Shown: positions 1 through 7,715, numbered from the stretch's first letter. The stretch: 64,000 bases of DNA from VAXT01 sp963794605 (GCA_963794605.1 CAWCEN010000002.1:1240001-1304000), one strand, 5' to 3'. A program made the numbers and translations. Notes: a model not told the origin generated them from the sequence alone.

Positions 1-506
1 TCGGGCGCAGCGAGGGCACGAAAGCGTTCGTGCGTCGTGTGCTCGCCGAGGCGGAGCTGCCGACGGTGGTCGACGGCGACGCGCTCTGGGCGCTCGAGCC
101 CGCGGAGTGGCCCGCGCCGCGCGTCCTGACTCCGCATTCCGGCGAGCTGGCCCGGTTGATCGGCGAGGAGGCGTCGTGGGTGGACCTGCACCGGATGGAT
201 GCCGTGCGCCGCGCCGTCGAGCGGTTCGGCTGTGTCGTCCTGCTCAAGGGCTCCGGGACGCTGATCGCCGCGCCCGGAGCGGGCGTGCTCGTGGACGGAG
301 GCGATCCGAGCCTCGCGACGGCCGGGACCGGCGACGTCCTGACCGGCGTGATTGCCGCGTTCCTGGCCAAGGGCATGGAGGCGCGGCTGGCGGCGGCGGC
401 GGGTGCGACGGCGCACCACTGGGCCGCGATCGAGGCCTCGCTCGATGCCGGGATGATCGCGAGCGACCTGCTCGATGCGCTGCCGAAGGTTCTCTCCGGC
501 CGCTAA
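1..506 (+). CDS. nnrD: ADP-dependent NAD(P)H-hydrate dehydratase, C-terminal part
   Basis: Dehydrates damaged NAD(P)H hydrates back to NAD(P)H using ADP or ATP (ribokinase-like fold). The reading frame is open to the left edge (first full codon at base 3), so the N-terminus lies outside the window. Visible family motifs are VVDGDAL, TPHSGELARL, LLKGSGTLIA and the nucleotide-binding TAGTGDVLTG block. The stop codon overlaps the alr start by one base (TAATG), indicating translational coupling. Pairing of nnrD or nnrE with alr is common in bacteria. Function is confident; only the start is missing. Confidence 0.9.
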   Translation, partial: GRSEGTKAFVRRVLAEAELPTVVDGDALWALEPAEWPAPRVLTPHSGELARLIGEEASWVDLHRMDAVRRAVERFGCVVLLKGSGTLIAAPGAGVLVDGGDPSLATAGTGDVLTGVIAAFLAKGMEARLAAAAGATAHHWAAIEASLDAGMIASDLLDALPKVLSGR

Positions 507-1525
507 TGCATCGCTCCGAGATCACGATCGACCTCGGCGCGGTGCGGCGCAACGTTCGCCGGCTGAGGAGCGTCCTTGGGCGCGCACAGCTCTGGGCCGT
601 CGTCAAGGCCGACGGCTATGGCCACGGAGCGGTCGACGTTGCGGGCGCGGCGCTCGGTGAGGGCGCGCTGGCGCTTTGCGTTGCGACCGTGCCCGAGGCG
701 CTGCCGCTGCGGCGTGAGTTCCAGGGGGTGCGCATCCTCGTCCTGGGGCCGAGCACCGATCGCGACATTGCTCAGGCGCGTGACGCCGATCTCGACCTCG
801 CCGTCTTCGACGAGCCGATCCCCGAAGGCGTTCGCGTCCACCTCAAGCTCGACACCGGCATGGGCCGCTGGGGCTTATCCGAACTTCCGGGGCGGCCGGT
901 CAACGTCGTCGGGCTGATGAGCCACCTGGCGACCGCCGACTCCGACGCTGAGTTCGCGCGCAGCCAGATCGGGCGCTTCGAGGCTGCGACGGCCGGTTGG
1001 CCGAACGTGATCCGGCACATCGCGAACAGCGCCGCCGCGCTGAGGATCCCCGAGTCCCACCTCGACGCTGCCCGCTGCGGAGTCGCGCTCTACGGGATGT
1101 CGCCCTTCGGCGAGCCGCCTGCTGTGGACGCGCTCGAGCCCGTGCTCCGCTGGGAGAGCTACGTCGCGCAAGTCCGGCAGCTCGCGCCCGGCCGGAGCAC
1201 CGGGTACGGGCGGGTCTTCGTCGCGCGGGAACCGACCTGGATCGGCGTCGTGCCAGTGGGCTATGCGGACGGTTTTCGCCGGGACATGACCGGTACGCAG
1301 GTGCACGTCGAGGGCCGGCCGTGCCGCGTGGTCGGCGCTGTCTCGATGGATGCGCTCGCGATCGAGCTCGAGCGCGAGCTCCCCGTCGGAACTCCCGTCA
1401 CGCTGATCGGTCACGGCGTCCTGATCGAGGATCACGCGCGCGTGGCGGACACGCTGAACTACGAGCTCTCGACACGGATCAACTCGAGCCCCACGCGGTC
1501 GAGGCGCGTGGTCATCGATGCGTGA
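506..1525 (+). CDS. alr: Alanine racemase (compact form)
   Basis: PLP-dependent interconversion of L- and D-alanine, supplying D-Ala for peptidoglycan. The PLP lysine is K34 in AVVKADGYGHG. Downstream are LKLDTGMGRWG, VALYGMSPFG and VVPVGYADGF, ending in a typical beta-domain. At 339 aa it is shorter than the usual 360-390. The connecting segments before LDTGMGRWG and before VVGLMSHLAT are contracted compared with the family as I recall it. The ATG overlaps the nnrD stop, and the gene ends 8 bp inside the next gene, so nnrD-alr-cca form one transcription unit. Confidence 0.93.
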   Translation: MHRSEITIDLGAVRRNVRRLRSVLGRAQLWAVVKADGYGHGAVDVAGAALGEGALALCVATVPEALPLRREFQGVRILVLGPSTDRDIAQARDADLDLAVFDEPIPEGVRVHLKLDTGMGRWGLSELPGRPVNVVGLMSHLATADSDAEFARSQIGRFEAATAGWPNVIRHIANSAAALRIPESHLDAARCGVALYGMSPFGEPPAVDALEPVLRWESYVAQVRQLAPGRSTGYGRVFVAREPTWIGVVPVGYADGFRRDMTGTQVHVEGRPCRVVGAVSMDALAIELERELPVGTPVTLIGHGVLIEDHARVADTLNYELSTRINSSPTRSRRVVIDA

Positions 1526-2549
1526 GCTGGCGAGCGAGCTGCTCGCGGGCCAGGAGGCCTGGGTCGTCGGCGGTGCGGTGCGGGACGAGCTGCTCGGGCG
1601 GCGAGCTCATCGATCTCGACATCTCCGTCCGGGAGCCGCAGGGGGCCGCGCGGGCTTACGCGAAGCGCTCAGGAGGAGCTCCCTTTCAGCTCTCCGAGCG
1701 CCACGGAGCCTGGCGCGTTGCGCTCGAAGGAGGGCACACGGTCGACTTCACGCCGTTCGCTGGGACGATCGAGGAGGACCTGGCCACGCGGGACTTCACT
1801 ATCAACGCGATCGCGATCCCGCTCGCGGGCGGGGAAGCGGTCGATCCGTTCGCGGGGCGAGCGGACCTCGACGCAAGGATGATCCGCGCCGTTGGGCAAC
1901 CGTCTTCACGGACGACCCGCTCCGACTAATGCGCGCAGTGCGTCTCGAGGACGAGCTCGGTTTCCAGCTCGAGCCCGAGACGGAGCGACTCGTGCGCGAG
2001 CAATCGGCGCTCGTTACGAAGCCGGCGCGAGAACGAACACTGGCCGAGCTGGTCCGCCTTTCGGTCGACGGCTATCGGCGTGCGGACGAGCTCGGTTTGC
2101 TGGCGCCGCTCGAGGGCTCGAGCGCCGGTCTCGACCGGCCCGCGCTCGTCGACCGGCCGGCGTTCCGGCTCGTCGCGGTGTTCGGCGATGCGCTCCGCCG
2201 CTTTCCGGTCTCGAACGAGACGAAGCGGTACGCGCAGAAGCTCTTACACGCGGAGCGGCCCGCGGACGGATCGCTGCGGTCGATCCACCGTTTCCGCCGG
2301 GCGACCGAGCCGTGGGCGCTCGATGCGCTCGTCTTCGTCGGCGCGGGGAAGCTCGAGGAAGAGGTCATCGCCGCGCGGGAGCGCGAGCCGGTGGAGCCGC
2401 TGCTCCGCGGGGACGAGCTCGGCGTCCCGCCGGGCCCCGAGATCGGTCGCCTCCTCGAGCTGATCGCCGAGGAGCGCGCGGCCGGGACGATCGCAACGCG
2501 TGAGGAGGCGCTCGACGTCGTCAGACGCGAACGGGCCGCGTCGAAGTAG
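1518..2549 (+). pseudogene. cca: CCA-adding enzyme / tRNA nucleotidyltransferase, two compensating frameshifts
   Basis: Class II nucleotidyltransferase (PcnB/CCA family) that adds or repairs the tRNA 3' CCA. The frame starting at 1518 encodes AWVVGGAVRDELLGR. Coding then moves by +1 at about 1602 into a frame carrying ELIDLDISV (the metal-binding DxD) through RDFTINAIAIPL and MIRAVG. It returns at about 1896 to the first frame with TVFTDDPLRLMRAVRLEDE and the C-terminal half. The first shift fits one extra C in GGGCGGCGAG; the second fits one missing G in GTTGGGCAACC. The start frame stays open throughout, so translation as written gives 343 aa with about 98 scrambled catalytic-core residues. 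Sequencing error or genuine decay; the first is more likely because only two indels separate it from an intact gene. Confidence 0.82.
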
Positions 2550-2645
2550 CACTTCCAGCGCGGCTGTGTGACAGACACGTGCGCCCGGCCCGAATAGGAT
2601 CGCAGCGGGGAGGAGGTGGGCTGCGCCTAAGAAGTGGCGCCGTTC

Positions 2646-3176
2646 CTACGGCTTCCGCTTGACCGTGCAGCCGACGGGCGGAGTGTCGCTGACGGATGGC
2701 TCCTCCCCGGCGAGCACTGCCTCGATCGCGTCGCGCAAGTAACGCTCCGTGACCTCGTCCTCCTCACGCGAGTCGTCGATGGCTCCGTGGTAGACGAGCG
2801 TGCGGTCGCCGTCGAAGAGGAAGACCTCGGGCGTGCGTTCCGCGCCGTACGCGTTCAGCACCGACTGGTCCTCGTCGTATAGGTAGTCGAAGTTGAAGCC
2901 CTGCTCCTCGGCACGCGCCTTCATCGCGTCGAACGAGTCCTCCGGGTACGCGTCGGCGTCGTTGGAGCTGATCGCGACCAGCCCGAAGCCGCGGTCGCCG
3001 AACTCTCGCTGCAGCTCGATCATGCGCCCTTCCCACGCCTGGACATAAGGGCAGTGGTTGCACGACCAGACGACGGCGAGCGCGGGCTTGTCCGCGTAGT
3101 CGCCGAGCGAGTGCTGCCGGCCGTCGATGCCCGGCAGGTCGAAGATAGGAGCCTCGGTAGCGAGAGCGATCGTCAT
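2646..3176 (-). CDS. Thioredoxin-like AhpC/TSA-family redox protein
   Basis: A 176-aa thioredoxin-fold protein with a CxxC active site in SCNHCPYVQAWE, followed by LVAISSNDADAYPEDS and TPEVFLFDGDR. This matches the AhpC/TSA-type thioredoxin-family proteins with the NHCPYV signature. No signal peptide is visible, so it is probably cytosolic. Its start overlaps the stop of the upstream thioredoxin-like gene by 4 nt, so the two form a co-translated minus-strand pair. The family supports disulfide reductase or peroxide-detoxifying chemistry; the substrate is not evident. Confidence 0.85.
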   Translation of the reverse strand: MTIALATEAPIFDLPGIDGRQHSLGDYADKPALAVVWSCNHCPYVQAWEGRMIELQREFGDRGFGLVAISSNDADAYPEDSFDAMKARAEEQGFNFDYLYDEDQSVLNAYGAERTPEVFLFDGDRTLVYHGAIDDSREEDEVTERYLRDAIEAVLAGEEPSVSDTPPVGCTVKRKP

Positions 3177-3475
3177 GACAGTGCGGCCTCCAGTTGTTCG
3201 CGGGTGGGCACGGGCGACGGACGGCCGTCCGGCTTGCGGTAGATGCGGCAGTTGAGCGCGGGGCGTGCAGACGCGCCGTCGGGGTCGACGTCCTTGCCGT
3301 CGACGCGGATCGTCGGCGAGCCGGGGAAGCGCAGGTCTTCGGCCTCGGCCTGCGTGTAGACCTCGTGCACCTTCACGTCGGCCTCGACGCCCCGCTCGGC
3401 GAGGACGTCGTCAAGGAGCTGCCTGGCCTCCGGGTGCGAGGGGCAGCCGTCCCAGAACAGGAACTCGATCTCCAT
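3173..3475 (-). CDS. Small thioredoxin-like protein, DF family (seleno)protein type, Cys form
   Basis: 100 aa starting EIEFLFWDGCPSHPEARQLL, then GSPTIRVDGKDVDP near the C-terminus. The N-terminal FWxGCPSH motif and short thioredoxin fold fit the family NCBI names DF family (seleno)protein, from memory. Some members have selenocysteine at the first redox position; here it is a normal Cys (C11). It overlaps the following thioredoxin-like gene by 4 nt, so they probably act together in thiol redox. Exact role unknown. Confidence 0.72.
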   Translation of the reverse strand: MEIEFLFWDGCPSHPEARQLLDDVLAERGVEADVKVHEVYTQAEAEDLRFPGSPTIRVDGKDVDPDGASARPALNCRIYRKPDGRPSPVPTREQLEAALS

Positions 3476-3488
3476 TCCTGCACCGTAG

Positions 3489-4226
3489 CTAGGGAGTCCC
3501 GCGCCGCGTGGGCACGCGCCGAAACGTCCCCGGGACGAGCGCCTGCACGATCGCGGCCGCCCGGTACCAGCGCGGGACGAAGATCTCGGCCCGGTTGCGC
3601 TCGATCGCGCGGACGATGCGGTCGGCGACGTACTCAGGCCCGACGACGACCCGACCGTAGCGGCCTCGGAGAAGCCAGTCCTGCGGGAAGCCGTCGGTGT
3701 GGACGAACCCGGGGTTCACCGTGTGCACGTGGATCCCACGCGGTCTGAGCTCGCGCGCCACTGAGCGGGAGAAGGCGAGCTGCGCATGCTTCGAGGCCGA
3801 GTACGGGCCGACGGCGACCGTTCCCGCGACAGAAACCACGTTCACCAGGTGCGAGGGAGTCGTAGCTTCGAGCGCCGGCAGGAACGCCCGGAGGCACCAG
3901 ACGGAGCCGAGGTAGTTGATCCGGATCAGCTCCTCGATCCGCTCGGGCGGCAGGTCGAGGTAGTTGCCGCGCCCGGCCACCCCCGCGTTGTTGACGAGCA
4001 GCCCGATCTCCGGATGGCGCTCGCGGACGGAGGCCGCCATGCGCTCGACGGCGTCGCGGTCGGCAACGTCGCAGACCTCATATTCGCCGCCGATCTCCGC
4101 GGCCGTCGCCTGGAGCCGGTCCTCGCGGCGTCCGACGAGCACGCACAGCCAATCGCGCTCGGCCAGCTTGCTCGCGAGGGCGGCGCCGATGCCGGACCCG
4201 CCGCCGGTGACGACCGCGACGCGCAA
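3489..4226 (-). CDS. SDR family NAD(P)-dependent oxidoreductase
   Basis: Classical short-chain dehydrogenase of 245 aa. It has the Rossmann motif VVTGGGSGIGAAL, the NNAG motif in LLVNNAGVAG, the catalytic Ser in NVVSVAGTVAVG and the YxxxK motif in YSASKHAQLAF. The PG segment VNPGFVHTDGF and the C-terminal extension (VPRWYRAAAIVQALVPGTF) resemble membrane-proximal SDRs acting on lipophilic substrates. Substrate cannot be told. It is transcribed away from fabI, with the tandem repeat between their starts. Confidence 0.88.
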   Translation of the reverse strand: MRVAVVTGGGSGIGAALASKLAERDWLCVLVGRREDRLQATAAEIGGEYEVCDVADRDAVERMAASVRERHPEIGLLVNNAGVAGRGNYLDLPPERIEELIRINYLGSVWCLRAFLPALEATTPSHLVNVVSVAGTVAVGPYSASKHAQLAFSRSVARELRPRGIHVHTVNPGFVHTDGFPQDWLLRGRYGRVVVGPEYVADRIVRAIERNRAEIFVPRWYRAAAIVQALVPGTFRRVPTRRGTP

Positions 4227-4247
4227 GGTGGCCCACAGTAACTCTTT

Positions 4248-4377
4248 GAGACGGCGACGCTGGCCAAGCCAGCATGGCCTCTATGGTCGGCGCCGCCGAG
4301 AGCGGCGCTTTGGAGACGGCCACGCTGGCCAAGCCAGCATGGCCTCTATGGTCGGCGCCGCCGAGAGCGGCGCCTTA
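4248..4377. repeat. Tandem duplication of a 65-bp unit with two palindromes per copy
   Basis: Copy 1 spans 4248-4312 and copy 2 spans 4313-4377, nearly identical (differences at the ninth base and at the last few bases). Each copy has a perfect inverted repeat GCTGGC-CAA-GCCAGC (4259-4273, 4324-4338). Each also has an inverted repeat GGCGCCGC-CGAGA-GCGGCGCC (4354-4374 in copy 2; one mismatch in copy 1 at 4289-4309). The second palindrome of copy 2 ends one base before the proposed fabI -10 box, so it covers the spacer and -35 zone. No T-tract follows, so it is not a simple terminator. Confidence 0.9.
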
Positions 4378-4381
4378 GGAT
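4376..4381 (+). promoter_or_regulatory. Putative -10 box of a leaderless fabI promoter
   Basis: TAGGAT lies 8 nt before the GTG start, so transcription would begin at or next to the start codon. There is no well-placed alternative Shine-Dalgarno beyond the AGGA inside this hexamer. The same hexamer-to-start spacing recurs before many genes here. Confidence 0.5.
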
Positions 4382-4389
4382 CGGCAACC

Positions 4390-5163
4390 GTGAGTCGCTT
4401 CGAAGGCAAACGCGGCCTCGTCCTCGGCGTCGCCAACAAGCGGTCGATCGCGTGGGCGATCGCGCGGCGCCTCTCGGAAGAGGGCGCCCAGCTCGCGTTC
4501 ACCTACCAGGGCGAACGGATCGAGACGGGCGTGCGCGAGCTCGCCGAGAGCGTCTCGAGTCCGCTCGTCACCGAGTGCGACGTCCGCTCGGACGAGGACG
4601 TGGAGCGCGTCGTCCGCGAGGCGGGGGAGACGCTCGGCGGCCTCGACCTCCTCGTGCACTCGGTCGCCTTCGCGGCTGCCGAAGATCTCGAGGGACGCTT
4701 CACGGACACGCCCCGCGACCGCTTCTGGATGGCGCTCGACGTCAGCGCCTACTCGCTCGTCGCCGCCGCGCGCGCCGCGGAGCCGCTGATGGAGGCCGAC
4801 GGGGGCGGGTCGATCCTGACGATGACCTACCTCGGCGGCGTCCGGGCGGTGCCGCACTACAACGTGATGGGCGTCGCGAAGGCTGCGCTCGACTCATCCG
4901 TTCAGTACCTCGCGTGGGACCTCGGCCAGAAGAACATCCGCGTCAACGCAGTTTCCGCCGGCCCGGTGCGCACTCTCGCCGCGCGCTCGATCCACGGCTT
5001 TCCGACGATGGAGGCGATCGTCGAGGAGCGGGCCCCGCTTCGCCGGCCGATCGACGCGGACGACGTCGGCTCCGCGGCCGCGTACCTGCTCTCGGACGAT
5101 GCGCGGAACGTGACCGGGACGACGCTCTACGTCGACTCCGGCTACCACGCTATGGGCATGTAG
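4390..5163 (+). CDS. fabI: Enoyl-[acyl-carrier-protein] reductase (NADH)
   Basis: Last step of each fatty-acid elongation cycle: reduces trans-2-enoyl-ACP. The 257-aa SDR-fold enzyme has the FabI-specific start GLVLGVANKRSIAWAIA. It also has LDLLVHSVAFA, the Y-x6-K pair in HYNVMGVAKAAL, VSAGPVRTLAARSI and the C-terminal LYVDSGYHAMGM. GTG at 4390 is chosen because homology begins there (SRFEGKRGLVLGV) and a -10-like box sits 8 nt upstream; the open frame extends further 5' only through the repeat. Single gene flanked by minus-strand genes. Regulation through the palindromic repeat at its promoter is likely but unproven. Confidence 0.93.
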   Translation: MSRFEGKRGLVLGVANKRSIAWAIARRLSEEGAQLAFTYQGERIETGVRELAESVSSPLVTECDVRSDEDVERVVREAGETLGGLDLLVHSVAFAAAEDLEGRFTDTPRDRFWMALDVSAYSLVAAARAAEPLMEADGGGSILTMTYLGGVRAVPHYNVMGVAKAALDSSVQYLAWDLGQKNIRVNAVSAGPVRTLAARSIHGFPTMEAIVEERAPLRRPIDADDVGSAAAYLLSDDARNVTGTTLYVDSGYHAMGM

Positions 5164-5187
5164 ATGAAGCCTTAGCGCGCTCGGTGC

Positions 5188-6102
5188 TCAGAATGCGTTC
5201 GCAGCCGACTTCCACTCGATGAGGCGCTGCCCGATCAGCTGCGCCCGCTCCTCCTCGCTCCCGCTGTCCAGCACTTGGAGGTCCGAGGGATCGGCTCGAA
5301 GGTAGACGCCGGCGGTTCGGGCATTCAGCCCTGGGTCGCGATCCGACCGTGTCGTCCAGTACCCGGTGGCGCGGTCGGCGGTTTCCACGGTGATCTCCCC
5401 GGTGCCTTCGAGCTGCGGGGCATTCGGGTGTCGAGGGCGCTCGCCATTCCAGAAGTAGAAGACGCCGGCTGGATTCCTGCGCTCCTTCGCAGCCTCGCTC
5501 CAGTAGCGGGAGGAGAGGGTGCCGTCCTCCTGCCAGGCCCGGCCGGTCACGTTCAGGCCACCGTCGCGGTCCCGCGAGATGCTCAGGAGGCTCACCGCTG
5601 ACGGTTCTTCTTCGCTTCGCATGGTGAGCGAGAGTTGCCACCACAGCCCCTCGACCATTCCTCGGCGTCCCTCGGTCTCGATCGCCTTGCGGAGCTTCTG
5701 GCCGATCGCGCGAACCTCCGCCTGGCTGGTGGCCGGGTCGTAGCGGATCGAGGTCAGCCCGAGTAGGTCGCTCGGCAGCTTCGAACCGTTCGCGTGGAGG
5801 ATGAACGTGCGCCGGATGTCGAGCGCGCCGCCGAAGAGCCCGGCCTCGAACACCACGTTGTCGCGAGGCGACGCCTGGCCGGGCTGGGATGCATCCGCTG
5901 TGGTCCAGTCGTCCTGGGCGAAAACGAACGCGGCGAAATCGACTTCCTGAGAGAGCTCGACGAGCCGGTCGAGGGTGGACCGTCCCGGATTGAACGTGGT
6001 CGTCCACGGCTCGACGTCGGCGACCTCCTCGAGCTCGCGCGCGATTGCCTCTAACAGTTCGGCCTGCTTGCCCGACGACCCAAGGAAGATGCGCGGCTTC
6101 AT
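5188..6102 (-). CDS. Predicted nucleotide-binding TIR-like protein (PF10137 / CAP12-type) with beta-rich C-terminal domain
   Basis: 304 aa. Residues 1-125 match the predicted TIR-like nucleotide-binding family: KPRIFLGSSGKQAELLEAIA, then the conserved SPRDNVVFEAGLFGG block, then KLPSDLLGLTSI. E86 in that block is the candidate NAD-hydrolysing glutamate. Residues about 165-275 are rich in short aromatic strands (GVFYFWNGERP, GTGEITVETADRATGYWTTR) and resemble a small beta-barrel sensor. PF10137 domains occur in CBASS and Pycsar effectors and in stand-alone proteins. No nucleotide cyclase, SAVED or sensor gene lies next to it. Start chosen at the ATG where homology begins; the frame stays open upstream without family similarity. 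Defence role is inference. Confidence 0.75.
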   Translation of the reverse strand: MKPRIFLGSSGKQAELLEAIARELEEVADVEPWTTTFNPGRSTLDRLVELSQEVDFAAFVFAQDDWTTADASQPGQASPRDNVVFEAGLFGGALDIRRTFILHANGSKLPSDLLGLTSIRYDPATSQAEVRAIGQKLRKAIETEGRRGMVEGLWWQLSLTMRSEEEPSAVSLLSISRDRDGGLNVTGRAWQEDGTLSSRYWSEAAKERRNPAGVFYFWNGERPRHPNAPQLEGTGEITVETADRATGYWTTRSDRDPGLNARTAGVYLRADPSDLQVLDSGSEEERAQLIGQRLIEWKSAANAF

Positions 6103-6168
6103 GTTCGATTCATGATGACGAAAGGAATGTGTTGTCGGAATCGGGCCCGGCGGCCCGTGGCCGATCGG

Positions 6169-6174
6169 TAGGTT
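6169..6174 (+). promoter_or_regulatory. Putative -10 box, leaderless propeller gene
   Basis: TAGGTT, 6 nt before the ATG at 6181, in the 78-bp divergent gap between the TIR-like gene and the Asp-box gene. Confidence 0.4.
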
Positions 6175-6180
6175 GCGAAG

Positions 6181-7152
6181 ATGGCCCGCCAGTACGCCGC
6201 CACGGGCGATGCGATCGCTCGACTCGACGAACACGACGGCGTCTGGCGGACGACGATTTCTCTGGTCGGGAGCGGGGCGCAGTGCATCGCTCTCGATTCG
6301 TCCGATCCCGATGTCGTCTACGCCGGCCTGCGCGAGGGAGGCGTTCACCGCACGACCGATGGTGGCGAGTCCTGGATCGACTGCGGGCTGCCCGCGCCGG
6401 GCGTCTTCTCGCTCGCCGTCAGCGCGGCTGATGGAGCGGTTTACGCAGGAACCGAGCCGAGCGCGCTCTACCGGAGCGACGATCGCGGCGAGACCTGGGT
6501 GGAGCTCGCCGGCCTGCTCGAGCTGCCGTCGCGGCCGACGTGGAGCTTCCCACCCCGGCCATGGACGTCGCACGTGCGCTGGATCGCGCCGAGCCCGCAC
6601 GACGCCGACCTTCTGCTCGTCGGCATCGAGCTCGGCGGGCTGATGCGCTCGACCGACCGAGGCGAGACCTGGGACGACCACCGTCCCGGGGCGCAGCGGG
6701 ACGTCCACTCGCTCGCGTGGCATCCGAAGGCCGCCGGGCGCGCATACGAGGCTGGAGGCGGCGGCGCCGCCTGGAGCGAGGACGCCGGCGACAGCTGGCA
6801 CGCGGCCGACGAAGGGCGGGATCGGCACTACACGTGGTCGGTCGCGGTCGACCCCGACGACCCGGAGCGCTGGTACGTCTCGGCGAGCACCGGCCCGTAC
6901 GCGGCGCACGGCGGGCGCGAGCCGCAGGCGCTGATCTACGGGCGAAGCAACGGCGAATGGCGCGCACTAGGCGGCGGCCTGCCGGAGCCGCTCTCCGCGA
7001 TGCCGTACGCACTGGTCGCCTTCGAGGGCGGTCTTGTCGCCGGCCTTGCGGACGGGCAGCTCTGGGGCAGCGAGGACCGAGGCGAGACCTGGGAGCGGTA
7101 CGAGCTCGAAGGCGATCCGCTCACAGAGCTCCACGCCCTCGTCCGCGTTTAG
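6181..7152 (+). CDS. Asp-box (BNR) repeat beta-propeller protein, sialidase/VPS10-like fold
   Basis: 323 aa with five Asp-box motifs at regular spacing: TTDGGESW, SDDRGETW, STDRGETW, SEDAGDSW and SEDRGETW. Each sits in a repeat of about 45-60 residues, giving a beta-propeller. No signal peptide, so it appears cytosolic. The catalytic residues of true sialidases are not recognisable, and automatic names such as exo-alpha-sialidase should not be trusted. Divergent from the TIR-like gene and probably leaderless. Binding partner or ligand unknown. Confidence 0.8.
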   Translation: MARQYAATGDAIARLDEHDGVWRTTISLVGSGAQCIALDSSDPDVVYAGLREGGVHRTTDGGESWIDCGLPAPGVFSLAVSAADGAVYAGTEPSALYRSDDRGETWVELAGLLELPSRPTWSFPPRPWTSHVRWIAPSPHDADLLLVGIELGGLMRSTDRGETWDDHRPGAQRDVHSLAWHPKAAGRAYEAGGGGAAWSEDAGDSWHAADEGRDRHYTWSVAVDPDDPERWYVSASTGPYAAHGGREPQALIYGRSNGEWRALGGGLPEPLSAMPYALVAFEGGLVAGLADGQLWGSEDRGETWERYELEGDPLTELHALVRV

Positions 7153-7409
7153 AAGGGAATCGAATTCGCCAGCGGCGAATCTCTTTTGCCTGCCACGTGC
7201 AGCCGCCGAGGCCGTTGTTTCAGCCAGCGGATCCGCCGAGCCGGCGAGGTCGACACTCTCGACGAGCAGGCCGTGGACGAGCATCTCCAATCCGTGAGCG
7301 ACAGGGCGGAACGCTTCGACATCTCGTTCGACGCGATCGGGATCCCGAACACGAGGCTTCTCGGTGTGCCGCTGTCCCAGCTGGATGTCGAGCAGTTCTT
7401 CCTGCCGAT

Positions 7410-7685
7410 CAGGTCGTGCCGATTCTCGAGCAGCTGCCGCCGATCGCCGACCGTAATGCGAGCGACAGCGGCACCGATGTCGTCGGCTACCTGACCGAGA
7501 CCCAGGGCTTCAGCGTCTTCGTCCTGCACGATGGGGCCGTCTACCACACCTATTCGGCCGGGGCTCGTGGGGTCGAGTTCCTGATGGGTTACTACGGGAT
7601 CCTCGACCGGACACCGCGAGGCCGCGACGAGGGCGATGCGTTCCAACTCTGGATCCGGCCGCACGACGAGTACGAGCTCAGTTAA
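7410..7685 (+). pseudogene. DUF899 (thioredoxin-like) C-terminal remnant
   Basis: About 92 codons ending at TAA 7685 encode GFSVFVLHDGAVYHTYSAGA, then GVEFLMGYYGILDRTPRGRD and IRPHDEY. This matches the C-terminal part of DUF899 proteins (HTYS.ARG...LD.TP.GRDE). The N-terminal thioredoxin-like half is not recognisable in any frame between 7153 and 7410, and no start codon or ribosome site precedes the remnant, so I read it as a truncated relic. The 260 bp upstream show nothing else recognisable. Confidence 0.5.
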
Positions 7686-7715
7686 GAATGCCCCGTTCTC
7701 CGGAAGCCCCCGCTC

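Noticed and set aside
4248..4377. CRISPR-like repeat.
   Set aside because: Only two adjacent copies with no spacers and internal palindromes; no cas genes in the window.
6103..6909. N-terminal extension of the TIR-like protein by about 270 codons.
   Set aside because: The extension is antisense to the Asp-box gene, Arg/Pro-rich low complexity, and has no family similarity; the family starts at the ATG at 6102.
7149..7664. A 171-codon minus-strand frame between the propeller gene and the membrane protein.
   Set aside because: It is the mirror of the DUF899 remnant; composition is Ser/Arg-rich without domain signals.
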